Notes under the pieces: generated by a model | The model's input: only the letters and a program-made list of their open reading frames with translations | What the model was told of the DNA's origin: nothing | The model's database searches: none | Source of the DNA: Lujinxingia vulgaris | GTDB taxonomy: Bacteria; Myxococcota_A; Bradymonadia; Bradymonadales; Bradymonadaceae | Length of the DNA stretch: 64,000 bases | Reading direction: 5' to 3' | Assembly: GCF_007997015.1 (NCBI RefSeq) | Contig: NZ_VOSM01000005.1 | Span: 310,001 to 374,000, forward strand | Made by a program: the position numbers and the translations under genes | Part shown: piece by piece, positions 16,151-25,210 of the stretch | Layout: each line of letters starts with the position of its first letter | Position numbering within the stretch: the stretch's first letter is position 1

Positions 16151-17779
16151 ATGGCCCCCCGCCACCCTCGACCGACCCCACTGTTAACCCCTCTCTTCAC
16201 ACTGGCCCTCGTGCTCCTCTGCGCATTGCCACTACGCGCCCAGGAGCCCGACAGTGACGCCGAAGCCGAACCGGTCGAAGAACGCACCGTCCCGCTTAAG
16301 CTCCCCGATCAGAGCGCCGCCGACGAAGCCCTGCAGGCCCAGATCCGCCGTACCTTTCAAGCCATCGACGTCCTGCAAGACGTCGTCATCGATGTGCGCG
16401 CCTCCGTGGTGCGCCTTGCCGGAGAGCTCCCAAGCTCCGCCGACAAAGAGCTGGCCGGAGACATCGCATCGCGCTTCGAAGGGGTCGTCTACGTACAGAA
16501 CAACATTGACTTCGAGCACTTTGAAGACACCTCTTCAGACACCGAAGAACCCGAGCCCAAAGCTCTCTCCGCCGATGAGGTCATCGCCGAGCGCCTGCAA
16601 GCCATTTTCGCACAGATCCGCCCCCTGCAAGACGTACAGGTCGAGGTGAATAACGGCGTTGTGAGCATCCGCGGCGAATCCGCCACCAACGAGGCCAGCA
16701 CCCGCGCCGAAGAGCTCGCAAGCGGGATGCCCGGCGTCCTCTACGTCGACAACCAACTCACCGAGGCCGTCGACGTCGCCGATCGCCTCTCCCCCACCTG
16801 GGAGCGCCTTCGCGACTTCGCGCTCAACCTCGTGCGCCGTATCCCTCTCTTTTTGCTCGCCATCTTCATCATCGGCATCTTCTGGTTCCTCTCCAAAGCC
16901 CTCGTGCTCTGGGAGTGGCCCTTCGAGCGCCTCACCCGCAACGTGCTGGCCCGCGGGCTCATCAAACAAGCCCTGCGCGTGATCATTGTGCTCGGTGGCC
17001 TGCTCATCGCCCTCGATCTGCTCGACGCCACCACCATCGTCGGCGCCGTCCTCGGCACCGCCGGCGTCTTCGGCATCGCGCTGGGCTTCGCCTTCCGTGA
17101 CATCGCCGAAAACTACCTCGCCAGCGTGCTCCTGAGCGTGCGCCGCCCCTTTGAGGCCAACGACCTCGTCGACATCGAAGGGTTCCGCGGCCGCATCGTC
17201 CGCCTCACCATGCGCGAGACCATCCTCATGACCGAAGACGGCAATCACGTGCGCATCTCCAACGCCACCGTCTTCAAATCCAACATCACCAACTTCTCCC
17301 GCAACCCGCGCCGCCGCCTCGATTTCTGCGTCGGCGTCGGTAATGAAGAAGATCTCCCCCGCGCCCTCACTCTGGGCGTCTCCACCCTCAAAGCCCTCGA
17401 AGGCGTGCTCGAAGACCCCAGACCCCAGGGGCTCGTCGAGCTGCTCGGCGACTCCAGCGTCACCATCTGGTTCACCGCCTGGGTCGACCAACGCGCCGTC
17501 GGCTTTTTGAAAGTCAAAAGCGAAGCCATCCGCCGGGTCAAAGAAGCCTTCGATGACGTCGGCATCGACATGCCTTCCCCCATCTACACCATCAACATCG
17601 TCGGCGCCGACTCGCCAGCCTCACCCCAACCTCCCCGGAAGAAGCCCCCTGTGCGCAGCATCCCCACAGACGAGGTCCTCGACGTCGGCCTCGACGACGA
17701 GATCGAACGCCAGGTCGACGAAGAGCGCGAGGCCTCGGGGGAAGAAGATCTGCTCGATGAGGGAAAGACAGGGAAGTAG
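16151..17779 (+). CDS. MscS-family mechanosensitive channel with two N-terminal BON domains
   Basis: 542 residues. A signal peptide (TPLFTLALVLLCALPLRAQ) leads to two BON domains at roughly residues 55-120 and 140-205. Each ends in the recurring G-V-x-Y-V-x-N pattern (EGVVYVQNNIDF and PGVLYVDNQLTE). The channel follows: helices at about 225-320, including the pore-lining GAVLGTAGVFGIALGFAFRDIAENYLASVLL. Then comes the MscS beta domain (FEANDLVDIEGFRGRIVRLTMRETILMTEDGNHVRISNATVF) and an acidic Pro-rich tail. It should open under membrane tension; the periplasmic BON domains may contact lipid or periplasmic partners (inference). GGGAG precedes the ATG. Confidence 0.9.
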   Translation: MAPRHPRPTPLLTPLFTLALVLLCALPLRAQEPDSDAEAEPVEERTVPLKLPDQSAADEALQAQIRRTFQAIDVLQDVVIDVRASVVRLAGELPSSADKELAGDIASRFEGVVYVQNNIDFEHFEDTSSDTEEPEPKALSADEVIAERLQAIFAQIRPLQDVQVEVNNGVVSIRGESATNEASTRAEELASGMPGVLYVDNQLTEAVDVADRLSPTWERLRDFALNLVRRIPLFLLAIFIIGIFWFLSKALVLWEWPFERLTRNVLARGLIKQALRVIIVLGGLLIALDLLDATTIVGAVLGTAGVFGIALGFAFRDIAENYLASVLLSVRRPFEANDLVDIEGFRGRIVRLTMRETILMTEDGNHVRISNATVFKSNITNFSRNPRRRLDFCVGVGNEEDLPRALTLGVSTLKALEGVLEDPRPQGLVELLGDSSVTIWFTAWVDQRAVGFLKVKSEAIRRVKEAFDDVGIDMPSPIYTINIVGADSPASPQPPRKKPPVRSIPTDEVLDVGLDDEIERQVDEEREASGEEDLLDEGKTGK

Positions 17780-17880
17780 GCCGAACCGCTATTCTAATAA
17801 GACGATACAGCCCTCTGGCTTGCCCGGGCCGGGCACTCGCGCGCGGAAAACAAGACATCTTCCGACGACACGATTCGTCA

Positions 17881-18330
17881 GTGTTTATGCGCTTCGGATC
17901 GGGGTGTCCCATTTTGAGAATCGCGATCCGAAGCCTTCCGAACACAAATCCCAACCTCAGAATGACCTTCGGAACCCTCCCGATCGCTCCCCGGCCAACG
18001 CAGAACACGTTCCGAAGCCTACCGAACGCTACTTTTCATGTGCGGGAGGCTTCAGAACGCTTCCGATCGCGTTTTGCGAATCGCCATAAGGCATCCGAAC
18101 CCTCCAGACGCCATTTCGAAAGGGAAAGAAACCTTCGGAAGCGTCCCGAACCTTTGCCGACCGTGCAAACAAAGGTTCGGAAGCGTCCCGAACCTTTGCG
18201 GTCCGTGCAGGCAGAGGTTCGGGACACTTCCGATCTTCTGGCTGCGCTTCAAAGAAGCTCCGAGGACACTTCCGAACGCGTTTGAATATCGCGGATGAAC
18301 GATCCGGAGCGTCCAGACGATGTGTCTGCA
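17881..18330. repeat. 42-bp tandem/degenerate repeat field in a gene-free stretch
   Basis: Within the 865-base gap after the MscS gene there are two nearly identical 42-bp units, 18134-18175 and 18176-18217, each starting TTCGGAAGCGTCCCGAACCT. A diverged third unit is at 18218-18259. More degenerate TTCCGAA/TTCGGAA cores are spread over the whole interval at roughly the same spacing. Because 42 is a multiple of three, several frames on both strands stay open and read as 14-residue repeats (for example KRPEPLPTVQTKVR). No ribosome-binding site or plausible start identifies a real gene, so I call it a repeat and not a CDS. Confidence 0.75.
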
Positions 18331-18370
18331 TGACCTGACGCGATCCGGAGTCTTCGGAAGGGTTTCTTCA

Positions 18371-18396
18371 TACGTCTTGAGCAGAAGTTGATAGCG
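18371..18396 (+). repeat. Solo end fragment of the long palindromic repeat
   Basis: This segment begins TACG and contains TGAGCAGAAGTTGA. It matches the left end of the palindromic element at 37514-37684, but no right arm is present nearby. It is probably a decayed copy. Confidence 0.5.
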
Positions 18397-18568
18397 CACC
18401 AACGCCTTCGAGGGCCCAATTTTCAGTCACTTTCAGCTCGCCACTTCGCCACGCCAACCCCGCGTAAACCACCGACATGACAGGCAAATCAACCACACCA
18501 CCCCACCCCGACGCGCCCTCCTCCCCATTTAAACTCTGCCTGCGTTTCTGATATCCCGACAGACACGA

Positions 18569-18591
18569 TGGCGCCTTCGGCGCCTCTTTTT
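18569..18591 (+). terminator. Terminator-like hairpin upstream of the 1306-residue lipoprotein gene
   Basis: The stem GGCGCC-TTC-GGCGCC is followed by TCTTTTT on the plus strand. It lies 54 bases before the start of the next gene. It may end transcription coming from the repeat region or act as a leader attenuator. Confidence 0.6.
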
Positions 18592-18644
18592 AACTTTGCG
18601 AACCGTCCGCGACGCTGCTGCGCGTTCTCTGAAAAGGTTTCATA

Positions 18645-21600
18645 ATGCTTGTCCTGAATCGACTCGTGTTCTTCTGCTTCCTCGCCCTCTTCACCCTCGG
18701 CTGCGGCGACCAGGGCGGTGATAACCGAAGAGTTGGAGACACCAGCGATACGGGCGACCACACCCTCCCGGACACCGGTACGGACGCGAATGCGGACACC
18801 GACCCGGACCGCGAGCCCGAAGATCATGAAGGCGTATTGGAGGTCACCGTCACCGGACTTCCCGAGGGCGCCTGGCCTGAGATGGAGGTATTTGGCACGT
18901 CGGGCCTCCTCGACGTCGGCAGCTCCGGCCGAATCATCCTGATTCCGGGCTCCTACCAGCTCCGACCGGCCCCTTACCTCGATGGCCTCTCCACCTTTGA
19001 GGCCGAAAACCAGGGCCTCGAAATCACGGCCGGCGAAACCAGGACGATCACCGTCGACTATACACTCGTGCTCGCCAGCCTTGAGGTGGTGATCTCCGGG
19101 CTCCCCGAAGGCGTCGCCGCCGATGTCGAGCTGCGCTCCGAAGGTCTTGAGACCCTCACCCTCACCGAGTCCACCGAACTCACCGACCTCACCCCCGCCT
19201 CCTACCAGGTTCGCCCCTCGGTCGTTCAAGACGGCGACCACTGGTACGAGGCCGAGACCAAGACCATCGAGCTCGCCAGCGACGATGACGAGACCGTCAT
19301 CATCCTCTACGACATCATCCCCGGCGCTCTCGAAGCCCGCGTGACCGGGCTCCCTGCAGGCCACTCCCCGGAGCTCACCATCACCGGCCCCGACGGCTTC
19401 TCGACCACCGCCCAACCCCACGCCCCCGTCGAGGGTCTTCAGCCCGGTGAGTATGTGGTCTCAGGCCCTCGCGTCGAAGATGCGGGTGTGTTTTATGACG
19501 CCCCCTCGCAGACCGTCGACGTCGCCAGCACCACCACCTCCGAGGTCACCCTCGACTATGACGAAGTCGCGGGCGCGCTTCAGCTCGCTGCGACCGGCCT
19601 GCCCTCCAACCAGTCCCCGCGCCTCACCATCACCGGCCCCGACGGCTTCTCCGCCACCGCCCGGCCCGGCGATCACCTCAACGACCTCGCCACGGGCCAG
19701 TACACCATCTCCGGTGCCGACGTCTCGCTCACCAACCGCATCTACCGCGCCGCCCCCGTCACCATCGACGTCCTCAGCGCCACCGCCGACGCCACCCTGG
19801 CCTACGCCCTCGTCCCCGGCCGCCTGCAGGTCGAAGCCTCCGGCCACCCCTCCCACCTCTCACCGGTGCTCACAGTCACCGGCCCGGCCGGCTTCTCCAC
19901 CACAACCTCCCCCGGCGGTCTTCTCCAGAACCTGGAGCCCGGAAACTACACCCTCTCCGGCGCCCAACTGGGCAGCAATGGCCTGCTCTACCGCGCCGAG
20001 GACGAAGTCGCCCAGGTGCGAAGCGAGCAGACCACAGCGCTCTCCATCGCCTACGCAAAAGTCCCCGGTGATCTTCGAGTCAACATCGAGGGCCTTCCCG
20101 CCGGCCTCATCCCCGGCGTTATCGTCACCGACCCCGACGGCCAGACCTCGCCACTGAGCGTCTCCACAACGCTGCGCGCGCAGACCCCGGGCACGCACAC
20201 CATCACCGCCCCGGACGTCATCGACGGCCTCGTCATCTACCGCGCCGCCTCCACGTCCATCAACGTGCGCAGCGACGAGCTCGCCTCCACCACCATCACC
20301 TACGAGGCCCTCCCCGGCGATCTTTCCATCGCCGCCACCGGCCTCCCCGACAACGCCAACTACACCTTGACCCTCCAGGGCCCCTCCTACCCCTCCCCCA
20401 CGCCCTTCACCAACGACGCCTTCCTCAACGACATCACCCCCGGCACCTACACGATCTCCTTCAACACAAGCACCGTCTCCACCCCCTACTACGACGCCAC
20501 CTACCTCCCCTCGCCAGGCTCCCTCACCATCGACGTCTCCAGCGACGCCACCGCCGACGCCACCGTCGACTACGCGTCCGTGCCCGGCACCCTACATCTG
20601 ACCCACACCCTCCCCGACACAGGCTCGCTGACGCTTGCCCTCTCCGACTCCACCAGCGGCGTCACCCAACAATTCACCCTGAGCGGCTCCGGCACCACCT
20701 CCCTGACGCTTGACCCGGGCCACTTCACCTTCGCCATCGCCTCCAACGATCTCGGCACCGACGAATTCGGCAACCCCTACTACATCACCAACCTCGACGG
20801 CTTCTTCGATATCTCCAGCGATGACGTGCTCTCCCATGACATCGTCGCCCCCGTCCCCACCCTGGTCTGGGAAACCCGGGACGGCGCCACCGGCTCGCTG
20901 CGCGAAGTCGTCGGCCGCGTCATAGAAGACAGCGAAATCACCTTCGACCCCTCCATCTCCCAGCTCTTCCTCGACTCCAGCATCACCATCAACAAAGCCC
21001 TCGAGATCATCGGCCCCGGCGCCGATCAGCTCACCATCGAGCCCTCCGCAGACAACCGCGCCTTTGAGATCAACTACTACGGCGACTTAACCCTGCGCGG
21101 CCTGCGCTTTACAGGCTTCCACAACGACCACCCCGGCGCCGTCATTCAAGCCCACGGCTACCTGAACACCTACGACTCCCTCTTTGTAGACAACTCCTCC
21201 ACCGACGACGGCGGCGCCATCTACCAGAATGCCTCCCCCGCCCTTGTCACGAACACCCGCTTTCTCAACAACCACTCCGCGCGCTCCGGCGGCGCGATCG
21301 CCAGCAGCACTCAAGCCTACCGCCTCCGCATCATTAAATCCGAGTTCACGGGTAACTCCGCCCTCGACGATGGCGGCGCCCTCTTCTACCAGTCCGATGA
21401 ACGCATCTATGTCTCGGCTTCCACCTTCACCCAAAACACCAGCCTCTCCGGGGCCGGCGGCGCCCTCTTCTTAAGCGAACACGCCTCCACCTACTCCCAG
21501 ATCCGCGACTCCCTCTTTCAGGCGAATTCTGCCGATACCCTCGGCGGCGCCACCTACCTGGGCAAAGACACCCTCATCTCCAACTCCACCTTCGCCGACA

Positions 21601-22565
21601 ACACCGCCACCGACGAAGGCGGCGCCATCTACTTCGACTACCCCGTCGTTGCCTCCGACAAAACCGCCCTCTACGAACTCGAGTACTCCACCTTCTCCCA
21701 CAACACCGCCCCCAACGGCTCCGCCCTCGCTGCCGCCTGCACCGGCTCCTACTACGACCACCGCGTCGACTACCTCGCCAACATCTTCGTCGGCAATGAC
21801 TCCCTTCGCCGCTGCACCGGCGGTGGGAGCGCCCGCTTCTATTCCCGGGATCATAACTACGACGCCGACGACCAGCCCGGCGCTCTCCCCAACCCCCTCC
21901 TCCCCCTGGCCGATAACGGCGGACCCACCCACACCATGGCCATCGACCCCGCCTTCGAAGAACAGCTCTCCTTCTCCGCCCTTGCCTGCCCTTCCCTCTC
22001 CTTCGATACGAGCGACAACACCTCCGACCAGCGCGGTGTCGTCCGCCCCGTCCACTACTCCTGCACCATCGGCGCCTACCAGTTCGGCGACTTCGACTCC
22101 ACCATCAGCGTCCCCGAATACGGCTTTGAGCCTTTCGACGGCCACGGCCTCGGCACGAGCTACAACTACGGCACCACCATCACCACCGACGCCGGCTACA
22201 CCTGGACCCTCAACGGCGTCCGCTCCGAAACTACCTACGAAATCGACGGCGAAGGCCTGATGCTCCGCGAAGACGGCAGCTCCATCCGCACCGTCATCGC
22301 CGATGACGCCCTCGTCAACCTCTACATCCGATACCGCAAGGCCCACACCAGCTCCACCCCTCGCCTCATCGCCGTCGCCATCAACGGCACCATCATCGAA
22401 GAAAGCCACTTCTTCGGCACCGACCCCTACGACGACACCCTCCACACCCTCATCATCGAAGACCTCGAGTTCACCGGCGATATCACCCTCGAAATTCTCA
22501 ATACCTCCGGCGCCTCCAACACCCAGATCGTTGTCGACAACATCACGTGGAATGACAGTCTCTGA
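18645..22565 (+). CDS. Giant repeat lipoprotein with beta-helix domain and choice-of-anchor Q-like region
   Basis: 1306 residues. The lipobox is FTLGC, followed by an Asp/Thr-rich linker. From about residue 65 to 700 there are eight related modules of about 75-85 residues. Most open with PG-x-L-x-V-x-x-x-GLP, as in PGALEARVTGLPAGHSPELTI and PGDLSIAATGLPDNANYTL. Residues of about 720-1150 form a right-handed beta-helix with GGAI/GGAL turns (DDGGAIYQNASPALVTNTRF, SGGAIASSTQAYRLRIIKSEF), as in polymorphic outer-membrane proteins. LADNGGPTHTMAIDP and GAYQFGDFD match the choice-of-anchor Q ending. A final beta-sandwich-like domain follows. AAAGG lies upstream of the ATG. It is probably a surface-exposed structural or adhesive protein; no catalytic residues are seen. 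Confidence 0.85.
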   Translation: MLVLNRLVFFCFLALFTLGCGDQGGDNRRVGDTSDTGDHTLPDTGTDANADTDPDREPEDHEGVLEVTVTGLPEGAWPEMEVFGTSGLLDVGSSGRIILIPGSYQLRPAPYLDGLSTFEAENQGLEITAGETRTITVDYTLVLASLEVVISGLPEGVAADVELRSEGLETLTLTESTELTDLTPASYQVRPSVVQDGDHWYEAETKTIELASDDDETVIILYDIIPGALEARVTGLPAGHSPELTITGPDGFSTTAQPHAPVEGLQPGEYVVSGPRVEDAGVFYDAPSQTVDVASTTTSEVTLDYDEVAGALQLAATGLPSNQSPRLTITGPDGFSATARPGDHLNDLATGQYTISGADVSLTNRIYRAAPVTIDVLSATADATLAYALVPGRLQVEASGHPSHLSPVLTVTGPAGFSTTTSPGGLLQNLEPGNYTLSGAQLGSNGLLYRAEDEVAQVRSEQTTALSIAYAKVPGDLRVNIEGLPAGLIPGVIVTDPDGQTSPLSVSTTLRAQTPGTHTITAPDVIDGLVIYRAASTSINVRSDELASTTITYEALPGDLSIAATGLPDNANYTLTLQGPSYPSPTPFTNDAFLNDITPGTYTISFNTSTVSTPYYDATYLPSPGSLTIDVSSDATADATVDYASVPGTLHLTHTLPDTGSLTLALSDSTSGVTQQFTLSGSGTTSLTLDPGHFTFAIASNDLGTDEFGNPYYITNLDGFFDISSDDVLSHDIVAPVPTLVWETRDGATGSLREVVGRVIEDSEITFDPSISQLFLDSSITINKALEIIGPGADQLTIEPSADNRAFEINYYGDLTLRGLRFTGFHNDHPGAVIQAHGYLNTYDSLFVDNSSTDDGGAIYQNASPALVTNTRFLNNHSARSGGAIASSTQAYRLRIIKSEFTGNSALDDGGALFYQSDERIYVSASTFTQNTSLSGAGGALFLSEHASTYSQIRDSLFQANSADTLGGATYLGKDTLISNSTFADNTATDEGGAIYFDYPVVASDKTALYELEYSTFSHNTAPNGSALAAACTGSYYDHRVDYLANIFVGNDSLRRCTGGGSARFYSRDHNYDADDQPGALPNPLLPLADNGGPTHTMAIDPAFEEQLSFSALACPSLSFDTSDNTSDQRGVVRPVHYSCTIGAYQFGDFDSTISVPEYGFEPFDGHGLGTSYNYGTTITTDAGYTWTLNGVRSETTYEIDGEGLMLREDGSSIRTVIADDALVNLYIRYRKAHTSSTPRLIAVAINGTIIEESHFFGTDPYDDTLHTLIIEDLEFTGDITLEILNTSGASNTQIVVDNITWNDSL

Positions 22566-22714
22566 GCGCAAGGCGTCTGCCGGCTCTATCGTGTCGGCAG
22601 ACGCCCTTCCCCTGCGCTCACCTTATTTTATAACTCTCACGCGCATCGACCTCGACGCACTTCCCCCACGTGAAGTCGCAACGAGACCGCGCCTCGAGCC
22701 CCGGAGAGACTCCC

Positions 22715-23893
22715 ATGAAGCCGATCCTACTCGTGACCGCCGCGCTTCTGGCACTTCCCGCCGCCGCCCACGCGCAAACACAGCTGGTCAACCCGGACTG
22801 GGAGCTCTCCGACGACTTCGAGAGCGCGTATGAAGAAGGCTTCTAGGCGTCGTCCGGAGCCGGAACCACCTACGGCGCCGTCTGCCCGGGCTCCGATGCC
22901 TACGGCAATGGCCTCATCTTCGACTACCGACCCGACGATCCCGAGCCCGGCCACGGCTGGGCGGAGCGGCGCTTCGCGCTACCCATCGACGCCGTGCAGC
23001 TGGAGATCTCCTTCAAACTCTTTGTCTCCGCGAACTACGCCCACACCTCCGGGAACCACAAAAACTTCGTGCTCTGGTCCGGCGATTACGGCAAGGTCAA
23101 CGCCAACATCTCCGTCTCCAGCGAGAGCTGGCCCGCCGAGGGCGGGGCCTCCCCCTCGGTCTACATCGGCGTGGACGGCGCCAACTACGGCCACGCCATG
23201 AAAGAGGGCATCATGCCCCTCTTGCTCGAAGACGGCCTTGGCGACTGGATCGACATTCACATCTTCCTGGACCTGGCCCGCGAAGAGGGCGACTTCGGCT
23301 TTTTTGAGATCTTCAAGGATGGTCAGCGCATCACCGGCAACCTCGATGAAGACGTCGTCTCCTACGCCGACGTCCCCCTCCACGAGCAGATCTCCTTTGC
23401 GGAGCGCGGCAACTTCATCGACCAGGGCTACCTGCTCGGCTGGGCCAACGGCGGGTTTGCCGAAGACACGACCTTCTGCGTGGCGGATTTTCGGATTCGC
23501 GCCAATAGCACACACGGCGACTTTGGCGACGCCGCGGAGCTGGAATGTACCCGCGACGCGGATTGCCCGGGCGACGCGACCTGCGAGAGCAGCGCGCTGG
23601 AGGGGAGTGAGCGCGTAACGACGGCCTGCGGCGATACGGGCGGCGAGCCAGACGCAGGCAGTTTGGATGTAGGGACACCCGACGCAGGCTCGCCGGACGG
23701 CGGCGCACCGGATGGCAGCAGCCCCGACACTGGCGAGGGAGACGAGGCGGAAGACAACGATGCGGGTACCAGCCCATCGAACGACGGCCACGCAGGCGGA
23801 TGCGCCAGCGTGCCGGCCGGGCACCCCGGTGGTTCGCTGGCCGCGCTTTTGTTAGTGACGTTGGGAGTGAATCGTATGAGGCGGACGCGTTGA
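22715..23893 (+). pseudogene. Secreted MYXO-CTERM-like protein interrupted by an amber codon
   Basis: A single frame runs from the ATG at 22715, preceded by CCGGAGAG, to the TGA at 23891. It is broken only by a TAG at 22844-22846, codon 44. Before the stop are a signal peptide (LLVTAALLALPAAAHA) and FESAYEEGF. After it the same protein continues with ASSGAGTTYGAVCPG and a long beta-rich domain, a Cys-containing CTRDADCPGDATC segment and an Asp/Gly/Pro-rich linker. It ends in GGCASVPAG, a hydrophobic helix and RMRRTR. That ending has the layout of the MYXO-CTERM sorting signal. One base change (for example from TGG) would explain the stop. Either the gene is recently dead, the base call is wrong, or a start at about 22994 gives an unexported remnant. 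Confidence 0.75.
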
Positions 23894-23924
23894 AGACGGG
23901 TCTTCGCGGGGACAACGAAACCTC

Positions 23925-24251
23925 TGCGCTAATGGCGAGTCGCGTCTCGTGCTGCGCACTGACAACCACGCGGCATTCACGTCGAAGGCGCTCACCGGGG
24001 GTTCCAACCAGTACGGCCTGATCTGGAAGCGTATCTCACCCTGGATGCCGCTGCGGAACGGGCTGATAGAGCGCGTCTTCCGCTCTCTGAAGGAAAGTGC
24101 ATCTGGATGACCGACTTTAAGACCTTTGCGCAGGCTCGGGAGGCAATCGAGGTCTGAGTCGAGTACCTACAACACTCAGCGGCTCCACCAGGCGCTCGGG
24201 TATAAATCGCCGGCTGAGTATGGTGCTCAGTCTGGCGAGTTGGTGGCTTGA
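23925..24251 (+). mobile_element. Decayed IS3-family transposase (orfB C-terminal part)
   Basis: The plus strand encodes pieces of an IS3-type DDE integrase in shifting frames. They are RLVLRTDNHAAFTSKAL (second catalytic Asp), NGLIERVFRSLKE (catalytic Glu), MTDFKTFAQAREAIEV and YNTQRLHQALGYKSPAEY. A frameshift near 24100, a TGA in place of the expected Trp near 24157 and a second frameshift just after it make it non-functional. Only the C-terminal third remains; the N-terminal part, orfA and both terminal repeats are not visible. It sits at the edge of the AT-richer Rhs island. Confidence 0.85.
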
Positions 24252-24286
24252 TTTATGGGGGGGCACTGCACATCCAACAATCTCAA

Positions 24287-25210
24287 TTATTCTTCAAAAC
24301 TTTGCTCTATCACATCCCGATAGTCAAGAAGATAACGCTTCGGCCGCAACAAGCCTACGCTAATATCATCACAACGCCGGTCGCCATGTCCCCAAAATTT
24401 ATTTTGATCCATTCCGCCTGGAAGTGCTTCGAAATCTTGTGCCGATATTGACGCAACCTCAAACAAACCATATTCCGAATCCATATCTTCAAAAGGAGTT
24501 CTTTCACCATCATCAAAATAATAACGAGCGAAGTTTCTTTGATCTAACCTCAAGGTTCGTGCGACTTCCAACATAAGGTTGTAATTCTTGTTTGAGGGCT
24601 CCAATAGATTTTCAAAAAAAACACCAAACTTGTTATTGATTGGCATTGAAGGTTGTACAGAAATAGCATCTACGAGTTTTTCATTTCGACCCTCTTTATA
24701 ATAGTTTTGAAAAACCAGACCCTGATCACTAGACGTTGAAGACTCCACTAACCCTAAGTATGCAACATGCCCACTAAAAAAATCATCTACATAATCAACC
24801 AAATGCGGCCAACCAATATCAATTTTCTCGTATAAATAATAAAAGTCACGCTCATTAAAATACTTTATTGAAAACGCCTTTGAAGAAGCCCCTGTTAAGT
24901 CCAATTTAAACTCATGACTCGTTGTTTTGCTGTCTATCACCTCCGCAGAAACTGCCCAATAATAACGACGATCCCCTTTAACAAAACCAATCAATTTATG
25001 GGAGTCGGGCAATTGAATAATATGGCAACCGATTGGATAAACCTTCCAATCTGCCCTTTCCACATTTTCGTTCAAACTTTCACTGTCAAAGAAACTAACC
25101 GCCGGATAGAAAAGCGCATCAAAAAAAACCCCTCCTAACAAGAAAAACACCAGCACTACAACAACAGCTAACGCATGTCCCACAGATCTCTTATGCCCCA
25201 TTAAAATCAT
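24287..25210 (-). CDS. Membrane-anchored protein, candidate immunity protein for the Rhs metallopeptidase
   Basis: 307 residues. One N-terminal transmembrane helix (ALAVVVVLVFFLLGGVFF) is followed by about 275 residues with no family I recognise, rich in aromatic and acidic residues (YFNERDFYYLYEKIDIGWP, ARYYFDDGERTPFEDMDSEY). Its ATG overlaps the stop of the rhs gene (ATGA), which implies coupled translation. A small gene directly after an Rhs C-terminal toxin is usually its immunity gene (established pattern); assignment here is by position only. A single anchor with a large extracytoplasmic domain would suit protection against a toxin acting in the periplasm. The gene is clearly AT-richer than the chromosome around it. 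Confidence 0.7.
   Translation of the reverse strand: MILMGHKRSVGHALAVVVVLVFFLLGGVFFDALFYPAVSFFDSESLNENVERADWKVYPIGCHIIQLPDSHKLIGFVKGDRRYYWAVSAEVIDSKTTSHEFKLDLTGASSKAFSIKYFNERDFYYLYEKIDIGWPHLVDYVDDFFSGHVAYLGLVESSTSSDQGLVFQNYYKEGRNEKLVDAISVQPSMPINNKFGVFFENLLEPSNKNYNLMLEVARTLRLDQRNFARYYFDDGERTPFEDMDSEYGLFEVASISAQDFEALPGGMDQNKFWGHGDRRCDDISVGLLRPKRYLLDYRDVIEQSFEE

Noticed and set aside
18134-18259. Possible CRISPR array in the 42-bp repeats
   Set aside because: Units abut each other with no spacers and diverge gradually.
17553-18402. Several overlapping open frames on both strands after the MscS gene
   Set aside because: They exist because the 42-bp repeat keeps frames open; none has a supported start, and they contradict one another.
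22844-22846. TAG read as pyrrolysine or a programmed recoding site
   Set aside because: No pyrrolysine genes or recoding signals are visible, and the protein is not a methylamine methyltransferase; a nonsense mutation or sequencing error is simpler.
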